DNA of 6,310 bases from an uncultured Rhodanobacteraceae bacterium. GTDB lineage: Bacteria > Pseudomonadota > Gammaproteobacteria > Xanthomonadales > Ahniellaceae. The stretch lies in NCBI GenBank assembly GCA_937873105.1, contig CALMWD010000277.1, forward strand, positions 1-6,310. The letters run 5' to 3'. This document shows positions 1-5,022 of this stretch, piece by piece (position 1 is the first letter of the stretch; each line of letters starts with the position of its first letter). The translations under genes and the position numbers were made by a program. The notes beneath the pieces are model-generated. The model was not told the DNA's origin. It did no database searches and saw nothing but the letters and a program-made list of their open reading frames with translations.

Positions 1-407
1 CCGACCGCCTTCCCTTCTACGAGCACTTCTACGCCGGCGGCGTGCGTTCGGTGCGCGGCTTCGAGGACAACACCCTCGGCCCGACCGAGACCGCTTCGGC
101 GCTGAGCAGCTATCGCCAGCCGCTCGGCGGCGCGTTCAAGACCGTGGGCGGCCTGGAGCTGATCATCCCGACGCCGATGACCAAGGGCGATTCGGACACG
201 GCGCAGTTGTCGGCCTTCGTCGACGTCGGCAACGTCTTCGAGAACTTCGATGCCTTCGACTCGGGCGAATTGCGTGCTTCCGCCGGCCTCTCGCTGAAGT
301 GGCAGGCGCCGGTCGGACCGATCATCATCAACGTGGTCCGACCGATCCGGAAGGAAGACGGCGACCGCACCGAGGGCATCCAGTTCTCGTTCGGGCAGCA
401 GTTCTGA
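1..407 (+). CDS. bamA: BamA, outer-membrane protein assembly factor (3' end only)
   Basis: C-terminal 134 codons of the central insertase of the BAM complex, which folds beta-barrel proteins into the outer membrane; the POTRA domains and most of the barrel lie off the left edge. Reading begins in frame at base 3. The fragment opens with LPFYEHFYAGG followed by SVRGFEDNTLGP, which contains the VRGF motif of extracellular loop 6 that is diagnostic of BamA/Omp85 proteins (V17-F20 of the fragment). The final strands follow: GGLELIIPTPM, LSAFVDVGNVFE, LRASAGLSLKWQAPVGP, and a terminal strand GIQFSFGQQF ending in Phe, as expected of an outer-membrane beta-signal. Loop 6 is short and lacks the cysteine pair of the E. 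coli protein. skp, encoding the chaperone that delivers substrates to BAM, follows after 16 nt, the usual neighbour. Identification is very secure. Confidence 0.97.
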   Translation, partial: DRLPFYEHFYAGGVRSVRGFEDNTLGPTETASALSSYRQPLGGAFKTVGGLELIIPTPMTKGDSDTAQLSAFVDVGNVFENFDAFDSGELRASAGLSLKWQAPVGPIIINVVRPIRKEDGDRTEGIQFSFGQQF

Positions 408-409
408 GC

Positions 410-414
410 AAGGA
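410..414 (+). promoter_or_regulatory. Ribosome binding site of skp
   Basis: AAGGA lies 9 nt upstream of the ATG at 424, in the 16-nt gap after the bamA stop. It is a good Shine-Dalgarno match and supports this start, which also gives a complete signal peptide. No promoter can be seen in this short gap, so skp is probably read from a bamA transcript. Confidence 0.7.
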
Positions 415-423
415 ACCGGAACG

Positions 424-978
424 ATGGCCGCCCGCTTCGCGCCAAAGTTCCGCAGACGCGCCGGCCTGGTCCTCGCCGGCGCGTTGCTGCTCTTGTGCAC
501 GACGGCCGCGATCGCGCAGCAGTCGGCGCGCATCGGTTATGTCGACATGAAGCGCCTGATCGACAACGCGCCCCAGGTCCTGGATACGCGCCGCCGGCTC
601 GAAGCCGAATTCGCGCCGCGCAACAAGGCGCTGGAGTCGGAGCAGGCGCGGCTCGCCGAACTGGAGGCGCGCGAGCGCCGCGACTCGGCCATCCTGCCCA
701 AGGCCGCCGCCGATTCGCTGAAGCGCGAGACCGAGGCGCTGCGCAAGTCGATCGAACGCACGCGCAAGCGGCTCGCCGAAGAGTTCAAGGCGCGCGGCGA
801 CGAAGAGTTCAATCGGCAGTGGCCGCGCATCGAGGCCGCGGTCATCGCCCATGCCCGCGAAAACCAGCTCGACCTCGTCATCCAGGCGCCGGTGATGTAC
901 GCCAGCGCGCAGATCGACATCACCGACGCCGTGCTCGCGCGCCTGAAGCGCGAGGCCGCGACCGCGCCGGCGCGATGA
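424..978 (+). CDS. skp: Skp/OmpH family periplasmic chaperone
   Basis: Periplasmic holdase that forms a trimer with coiled-coil tentacles and shields unfolded outer-membrane proteins between the Sec translocon and BAM. The 184-residue product starts with a basic stretch (RFAPKFRRR), a hydrophobic core at about 14-28, and an AIA site predicting Sec signal-peptidase cleavage after residue 31. The mature part begins with IGYVDMKRLID, the conserved first strand of the family. Residues about 52-128 are a charged, Ala/Glu/Arg/Lys-rich helix consistent with the tentacles, and the QLDLVIQAPVMYASAQIDIT segment near 148-167 closes the body domain. It is somewhat longer than E. coli Skp (161 aa), partly from a short Ala/Pro-rich tail. 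It sits between bamA and lpxD, its usual place. Its stop TGA overlaps the lpxD start as ATGA. Sequence conservation in this family is low, so the call rests on signal peptide, N-terminal motif, architecture and context together. Confidence 0.93.
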   Translation: MAARFAPKFRRRAGLVLAGALLLLCTTAAIAQQSARIGYVDMKRLIDNAPQVLDTRRRLEAEFAPRNKALESEQARLAELEARERRDSAILPKAAADSLKRETEALRKSIERTRKRLAEEFKARGDEEFNRQWPRIEAAVIAHARENQLDLVIQAPVMYASAQIDITDAVLARLKREAATAPAR

Positions 979-1994
979 TGCACACGCTGGCCGAGATCGC
1001 GCTGCGCTTCGCGCTCGAACTTCGCGGCGACGGCGCGCGCGTCGTGACCGGCGTCGGTACGCTGGCCGAGGCCGGCCCCGGGCAGATCGGCTTCCTCGCC
1101 AATCCCGCATACCGCGCGCAACTCGCGACGACACGCGCGGCGGCCGTCGTGGTCTCCGAGAAGGATGCCGCGCACGCCCGCGGCGATGTCCTGGTCAGCC
1201 GCAACCCCTACGCCGATTTCGCGCGCATCGCGGCGCTGTTCGAGCGGCGCGCGCCGGCGAATGCCGGCATCCACCCGAGCGCCGTCGTCGCCGACGACGC
1301 CGTGGTCGAGCCGGGCGCATCGATCGGGCCGCACTGCGTCGTCGGCGCGCGCAGCCGCATCGCCGCGGGCGCCGTGATCGGACCCGGCTGCATCGTCGGC
1401 GAGGACTGCGTGGTCGGTCAGGATTGCCGCCTGGTCGCGCGCGTGACCCTGGTGCTGCGGGTCCGGCTCGGCGCACGCGTCCTGGTCCATCCCGGCGCCG
1501 TGCTCGGCGCCGACGGCTTCGGCCTGGCCTTCGACCAGGGCGCCTGGCTCAAGGTGCCGCAACTCGGCGGCGTCGTCGTCGGCGACGACTGCGAGATCGG
1601 CGCGAACACCACGATCGACCGCGGCGCACTCGACGACACCGTGCTCGAGCAGGACGTGCGCCTCGACAACCAGATCCAGGTCGGCCACAACGTGCGCATC
1701 GGCGCCCACACCGCCATCGCCGGCTGCGCCGCCATCGCCGGCAGCACGCGGATCGGCCGTTACTGCCTGATCGCCGGCGGTGCCGGTATCATCGGCCATC
1801 TGGAGATCGCCGACCGCGTGACGGTCGGCGCGATGAGCCTGGTGACGCACGACTTGCGTGAGCCCGGCGAATACGTTTCCGGCACACCGATCCAGCCGAA
1901 ACGCGAATGGCGCAGGAATGCGGCGCGCTTCGGCCAACTCGACCAACTCGCACGACGCGTGCGCAAACTCCTTGGGGAAGGGAAAGATGACTGA
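975..1994 (+). CDS. lpxD: LpxD, UDP-3-O-(3-hydroxyacyl)glucosamine N-acyltransferase
   Basis: Third step of lipid A synthesis: transfers a 3-hydroxyacyl chain from ACP to the 2-amino group of UDP-3-O-acyl-glucosamine, in the cytoplasm. The 339-residue product matches the family length (about 340). Residues 1-98 form the N-terminal uridine-binding domain (PGQIGFLANPAYRAQL). Residues about 99-290 form a left-handed beta-helix of hexapeptide repeats (IGPHCV, IGPGCI, VGEDCV, IGANTT), followed by a C-terminal helix. GADGFGLAF is a family signature. H238 in IQVGHNVRIG aligns with catalytic His239 of E. coli and H275 in IIGHLEI with His276. Residue 289, at the position of the E. coli acyl-selectivity Met290, is Leu here. 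Two adjacent ATGs (975 and 978) could serve; 975 gives the 4-nt ATGA overlap with skp. There is no convincing Shine-Dalgarno, which suggests termination-reinitiation coupling. Confidence 0.97.
   Translation: MMHTLAEIALRFALELRGDGARVVTGVGTLAEAGPGQIGFLANPAYRAQLATTRAAAVVVSEKDAAHARGDVLVSRNPYADFARIAALFERRAPANAGIHPSAVVADDAVVEPGASIGPHCVVGARSRIAAGAVIGPGCIVGEDCVVGQDCRLVARVTLVLRVRLGARVLVHPGAVLGADGFGLAFDQGAWLKVPQLGGVVVGDDCEIGANTTIDRGALDDTVLEQDVRLDNQIQVGHNVRIGAHTAIAGCAAIAGSTRIGRYCLIAGGAGIIGHLEIADRVTVGAMSLVTHDLREPGEYVSGTPIQPKREWRRNAARFGQLDQLARRVRKLLGEGKDD
1974..1982 (+). promoter_or_regulatory. Ribosome binding site of fabZ inside lpxD
   Basis: The purine run GGGGAAGGG lies 4-12 nt before the ATG at 1987 and is the strongest Shine-Dalgarno-like element of the internal operon junctions. 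It selects 1987 as the fabZ start over the upstream in-frame ATG at 1858, which would add 43 residues with no family similarity, all lying within lpxD. Confidence 0.6.
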
Positions 1995-2460
1995 GCACTC
2001 CGGCGGCGTGAAGCTGCCGATCGAAATCACCCAGATCATGGCGATGCTGCCGCATCGCTACCCGTTCCTGCTGGTCGACCGCGTGGTCGAGTTCGAGCCG
2101 AACAAGCGCGTGCTCGCGATCAAGAACGTGACCGTCAACGAACCCTTCTTCACCGGCCACTTCCCGGGCCATCCGGTGATGCCGGGCGTGCTCGTCATCG
2201 AAGCCATGGCCCAGGCCTCGGGCATCCTGACCCAGTTGTCGAACGGCATCGAGCGCAGCGACAACCAGCTCTACTACCTCGTCCGCGTCGACAAGGCCCG
2301 TTTTGCGCGCACCGTCGTGCCCGGCGACCAGCTCAAGCTCGAGGTGATGCAGAAGCGTCTGATCCGGCGCATGGGCCTGTACGACTGCCGCGCCCTGGTC
2401 GGCGACCAGGAAGTCGCCAGCGCCGAGATCCTCTGCGCCGCACCGGAATCGAACGCATGA
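1987..2460 (+). CDS. fabZ: FabZ, 3-hydroxyacyl-[ACP] dehydratase
   Basis: Cytoplasmic hot-dog-fold dehydratase of type II fatty acid synthesis: converts (3R)-hydroxyacyl-ACP to trans-2-enoyl-ACP. The product is 157 aa, typical for FabZ (about 150). It has [14 protein letters not shown] near residues 20-33, then the active-site segment with H58 in [12 protein letters not shown] and E72 in [10 protein letters not shown], matching the His/Glu catalytic pair of the family. [14 protein letters not shown] (103-116) is another signature. The start overlaps the lpxD stop by 8 bp and the stop overlaps lpxA as ATGA. Its position between lpxD and lpxA is conserved in Gram-negatives and fits the fact that FabZ competes with both acyltransferases for 3-hydroxyacyl-ACP, so co-expression balances phospholipid against lipid A. 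Confidence 0.98.
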   Translation: MTEHSGGVKLPIEITQIMAMLPHRYPFLLVDRVVEFEPNKRVLAIKNVTVNEPFFTGHFPGHPVMPGVLVIEAMAQASGILTQLSNGIERSDNQLYYLVRVDKARFARTVVPGDQLKLEVMQKRLIRRMGLYDCRALVGDQEVASAEILCAAPESNA

Positions 2461-3227
2461 TCCACCCCAGCGCCCTGATCGACCCCCAGGCGAAGATCGG
2501 CGCGAACGTGTCGATCGGCGCGTTCTCGATCGTCGGCGCCGGCGTCGAGATCGGCGACGACTGCGAGATCGGCCCGCACGTCGTGATCGAAGGCCCGACC
2601 CGCATCGGTCCGCGCAACCGCATCTTCCAGTTCTGCTCGATCGGCGCCGATCCGCAGGACAAGAAGTTCAAGGGCGAGGAAGCCCGGCTCGAGATCGGCG
2701 CCGACAACACCATCCGCGAATTCGTCACGCTGAACCGCGGCACCGGCGACGGCGGCGGCGTCACCCGCATCGGCGACCGCAACTGGATCATGGCCTACGT
2801 GCACATGGCCCACGACTGCATCGTCGGCAACGACTGCATCTTCGCGAACGCCTCGTCGCTGGCCGGGCACGTGCGCGTCGACGACTTCGTCATTCTCGGC
2901 GGCTTCTCGCTGGTGCACCAGTTCTGCCAGATCGGCGCGCACGCATTCACCGCGATGGGCTCGGTCATCAACCGCGACGTGCCGCCGTACACGGTGGTCG
3001 CGGGCAGTTATGCCGAGCCCAAGGGCATCAACTCGGAAGGCCTGAAGCGCCGCGGCTTCTCGTCGGAGTCGATCATGTCGATCAAGCGCGCCTACCGCAC
3101 CCTGTACCTGTCGGGCATGCCGCTGGCCGAGGCGCGCGCGGAAATCGCGAAGGCCGCCGCAGCGACCGACGAACTGCGCATCCTGTCCCAGTTCATCGAC
3201 CGCTCCGAGCGGTCCCTGATCCGCTGA
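2457..3227 (+). CDS. lpxA: LpxA, UDP-N-acetylglucosamine O-acyltransferase
   Basis: First step of lipid A synthesis: moves a 3-hydroxyacyl group from ACP to the 3-OH of UDP-GlcNAc in the cytoplasm; the active enzyme is a trimer. The product is 256 aa (E. coli 262, Pseudomonas about 258). Residues 1-185 are hexapeptide repeats of the left-handed beta-helix (IGANVS, IGDDCE, IGPHVV, VGNDCI), followed by an alpha-helical C-terminal domain from about 190 (GLKRRGFSSESI). H119 in VHMAHDC aligns with catalytic His125 of E. coli, and H116, H138 and H154 with His122, His144 and His160. N93 in TLNRGT replaces the His99 position of E. coli. M167 in HAFTAMGS occupies the acyl-chain ruler position (Gly173 in E. 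coli, Met169 in Pseudomonas aeruginosa), predicting preference for short chains. The start overlaps the fabZ stop as ATGA, with a weak GGAA 8 nt upstream. Confidence 0.98.
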   Translation: MIHPSALIDPQAKIGANVSIGAFSIVGAGVEIGDDCEIGPHVVIEGPTRIGPRNRIFQFCSIGADPQDKKFKGEEARLEIGADNTIREFVTLNRGTGDGGGVTRIGDRNWIMAYVHMAHDCIVGNDCIFANASSLAGHVRVDDFVILGGFSLVHQFCQIGAHAFTAMGSVINRDVPPYTVVAGSYAEPKGINSEGLKRRGFSSESIMSIKRAYRTLYLSGMPLAEARAEIAKAAAATDELRILSQFIDRSERSLIR

Positions 3228-3231
3228 GGCC

Positions 3232-4389
3232 ATGGACACGCGCCCGCTCCGCATCGCGCTGATCGCCGGGGAAACGTCGGGCGACCAGATCGGCGCCGAC
3301 CTGATCGCCGCGCTGAAACGGCTTTATCCGCGCGCGCAGTTCGCCGGCATCGGCGGCCACCGCATGCGCCGGGCCGGCTGCGACACCTGGCACGACGCCT
3401 CCGAACTCGCGGTCATGGGCCTCGTCGAGGTGCTGCGCCATCTGCCGCGCCTGCTGAAGCTGCGCCGCGCGGTGGTCAGGCGCCTGCGCGACTGGCGGCC
3501 CGACGTCTTCATCGGCATCGACGCGCCGGACTTCAATCTCGGCGTCGAGCGAAAGCTCAAGGGCGGGGGCATCCGCACCGTGCATTACGTCAGCCCGTCG
3601 GTCTGGGCCTGGCGCCCCGGTCGCGCGAAGAAGATCGGCGCCTCGGCCGACCGCGTGCTCTGCCTGTTCCCGATGGAGCCGCCGATCTACGCCCGTTACG
3701 GCGTCGACGCCCGCTTCGTCGGGCACCCGCTCGCCGAACGCTTCGAGAACCGCCCGACCCAGGCCGAGGCGCGCGCCGCGCTCGACCTGCCGGAGAAGGG
3801 GCGCGTGCTCGCGCTCCTGCCCGGCAGCCGCATCGGCGAAATCGAGCGCCTGGGCGAAACCTTCGTGCTCGCCGCGCTGCAATGCGCAAACGCGATCTCG
3901 GGGCTGAAGCTCGTGGCGCCGATGGCGGACAGCGATTGCGCCAAAGCCTTCGATGCCATCCTGGCGAAGCACCGCGTGCGCGGCCAGATCCTCACCGTCG
4001 AAGGTCGCGCCCACGAGGCCCTGTGGGCCGCCGATGCGGTCCTCACCGCCTCGGGCACGGCGGCGCTCGAAGCCGGGCTCGCGGAAACGCCGATGGTCGT
4101 CGCGCACCGCATCCATCCGCTGAGCTACCGCATCGTGCGTCTGTTCGGGCTGCTGAAGTCGAAACACGTGTCGCTGCCGAACATCCTGCTGAACCAGGCC
4201 GTGGTGCCGGAGCTGCTGCAGGACGACTGCACGCCCGAGAAGATCACCGACGCCCTGCTCGCCCTGTTCCGCGACGAGGCACGCATGGAGGCGATGCAGA
4301 CGCAACTGTCGACCCTGCTGCCCTTGCTCGCCGGCGGCGGCGCCGCCGCCGCCGCCGAGGCCGTCGCCGACCTGCTGCCGGCGCGATGA
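3232..4389 (+). CDS. lpxB: LpxB, lipid-A-disaccharide synthase
   Basis: GT19-family glycosyltransferase: joins UDP-2,3-diacylglucosamine to lipid X, giving the beta-1,6 tetraacyl disaccharide phosphate at the inner face of the cytoplasmic membrane. The 385-aa product matches the family (E. coli 382). Visible motifs in order are [11 protein letters not shown] (8-18), [10 protein letters not shown] (93-102), [13 protein letters not shown] (119-131), CLFPMEP (144-150), VGHPLAE (163-169), [10 protein letters not shown] (195-204), [12 protein letters not shown] (272-283) and SLPNILLNQ (314-322). E14, D97, R200 and N317 lie in the conserved sugar-nucleotide segments. It starts 4 nt after the lpxA stop with only a weak GAGG very close to the ATG, so translation probably continues from lpxA. 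Near the C-terminus a Gly3-Ala5 run is encoded by a GC-rich triplet repeat. The stop forms ATGA with rnhB. Confidence 0.98.
   Translation: MDTRPLRIALIAGETSGDQIGADLIAALKRLYPRAQFAGIGGHRMRRAGCDTWHDASELAVMGLVEVLRHLPRLLKLRRAVVRRLRDWRPDVFIGIDAPDFNLGVERKLKGGGIRTVHYVSPSVWAWRPGRAKKIGASADRVLCLFPMEPPIYARYGVDARFVGHPLAERFENRPTQAEARAALDLPEKGRVLALLPGSRIGEIERLGETFVLAALQCANAISGLKLVAPMADSDCAKAFDAILAKHRVRGQILTVEGRAHEALWAADAVLTASGTAALEAGLAETPMVVAHRIHPLSYRIVRLFGLLKSKHVSLPNILLNQAVVPELLQDDCTPEKITDALLALFRDEARMEAMQTQLSTLLPLLAGGGAAAAAEAVADLLPAR
4332..4351. repeat. 20-bp GC-only palindrome and GCC triplet run in lpxB
   Basis: Three GGC codons followed by five GCC codons (4333-4356, encoding Gly3-Ala5) make a perfect 20-bp inverted repeat at 4332-4351, centred on GGCGCC. 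The segment lies 35 nt before the rnhB start. It may fold into a stable mRNA hairpin, and the five-unit GCC run could be prone to slippage. It may also simply reflect high-GC codon choice in a low-constraint Ala/Gly tail. Confidence 0.8.
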
Positions 4390-4967
4390 GGCGAATCGCC
4401 GGCGTCGACGAGGCCGGACGCGGTCCGCTGGCCGGACCGGTCGTCGTCGCCGCGGTCATCCTCGATCCCTTGCGGCCCATCGCCGGATTGAACGATTCCA
4501 AGCAGTTGAGCGAAGCGCGGCGCGCGGCGCTCGATGTCGAGATCCGCACCCGCGCCCTCGCCTTCCACGTCGTCGAGGTCGGCATCGAGGCGATCGACCG
4601 CCACAACATCCTTCAGGCCACGCTGATCGGCATGCGCGAGGCCTTGTGCGGCCTCGCGATCGCGCCCGACGAGGCCCTGGTCGACGGCAACAAGCTGCCC
4701 AAGGACCTGCCCTGTCCGGCGCGCGCCATCGTCGACGGCGACGCGCTCGTCGCCGAGATCAGCGCCGCCTCGATCCTCGCCAAGGTGCATCGCGACCGCC
4801 TGCTGGTCGCGCTCGATGCCCGGCATCCCGGCTACGGTTTCGCGACGCACAAGGGTTACCCGACCCCGGAACACCTGGCCGCGCTCGAACGCCTCGGTCC
4901 CTGCGCCGCGCACCGCCGCAGCTTCGCACCGGTGAAGCGTTTCTTCGCCGCCGACCTGTTCGGCTGA
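4386..4967 (+). CDS. rnhB: RnhB, ribonuclease HII
   Basis: Endonuclease that cuts the RNA strand of RNA-DNA hybrids and nicks 5' of single ribonucleotides misincorporated in DNA, starting ribonucleotide excision repair. The product is 193 aa (E. coli 198). The N-terminus [16 protein letters not shown] gives catalytic D8 and E9 and the GRG motif (11-13) that recognises the RNA-DNA junction. LNDSKQLSE (35-43) follows, then D100 in VDGNKLP and D119 in [22 protein letters not shown], completing the D-E-D-D metal-binding set. [17 protein letters not shown] and the HRRSFAPV ending are further family marks. The ATG overlaps the lpxB stop (ATGA) without a visible Shine-Dalgarno, so it is likely coupled. 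The placement between lpxB and dnaE is conserved in gammaproteobacteria and puts a genome-maintenance enzyme next to the polymerase gene. Confidence 0.98.
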   Translation: MRRIAGVDEAGRGPLAGPVVVAAVILDPLRPIAGLNDSKQLSEARRAALDVEIRTRALAFHVVEVGIEAIDRHNILQATLIGMREALCGLAIAPDEALVDGNKLPKDLPCPARAIVDGDALVAEISAASILAKVHRDRLLVALDARHPGYGFATHKGYPTPEHLAALERLGPCAAHRRSFAPVKRFFAADLFG

Positions 4968-4987
4968 GCATGTCGCCCTGTCAAGCC

Positions 4988-5016
4988 TTGAGCCGCCTCC
5001 GGGCCACGGCTAAGGT
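4988..5016 (+). promoter_or_regulatory. Candidate sigma-70-type promoter of dnaE
   Basis: TTGAGC (4988-4993) and TAAGGT (5011-5016) are separated by exactly 17 nt. The -35 is a fair match to TTGACA; the -10 keeps only the T, A and final T of TATAAT. Transcription would start about at the dnaE ATG, implying a nearly leaderless mRNA. The same TAAGG may instead be the ribosome site, so the assignment is tentative. Confidence 0.3.
5011..5015 (+). promoter_or_regulatory. Ribosome binding site of dnaE
   Basis: TAAGG sits 7 nt before the ATG at 5023, a good Shine-Dalgarno match with normal spacing. It supports this start, as does the protein beginning directly with the PHP motif FVHLHLH. It overlaps the candidate -10 box. 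Confidence 0.55.
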
Positions 5017-5022
5017 GCCGCG

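Larger units (their letters stand above)
4968..5022. other. rnhB-dnaE intergenic region
   Basis: At 55 nt this is the longest gap in the window and the only one able to hold a promoter for dnaE. It contains a candidate -35/-10 pair, a Shine-Dalgarno-like TAAGG and a short ORF ending on the dnaE start. A 5-bp inverted repeat AGCCG/CGGCT (4991-4995 with 5007-5011) is present but is not followed by a T tract, so I see no intrinsic terminator separating rnhB from dnaE. Confidence 0.8.

Noticed and set aside
451..500. Twin-arginine signal or lipobox in Skp
   Set aside because: RRRAG lacks the rest of the Tat consensus, and the residue before Cys25 is Leu, not the Gly/Ala/Ser of a lipobox; a normal Sec AIA cleavage site follows.
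1858..1986. Upstream in-frame ATG extension of fabZ
   Set aside because: The extra 43 residues lie within the lpxD coding region and resemble nothing in FabZ; 1987 has a strong ribosome site and gives normal length.
537..2039. 500-codon open frame on the minus strand opposite skp and lpxD
   Set aside because: It mirrors real genes with strong GC third-position bias, which removes stops from antisense frames. The translation is a monotonous Asp/Ala/Val/Arg mix with no family motif.
3193..4305. 370-codon minus-strand frame opposite lpxB, and the 326-codon one at 2274-3254 opposite lpxA
   Set aside because: Same antisense composition effect; the + strand carries complete LpxA and LpxB.
4991..5011. 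Inverted repeat AGCCG/CGGCT as a terminator after rnhB
   Set aside because: Only 5 bp of stem, an 11-nt loop, and no T tract.
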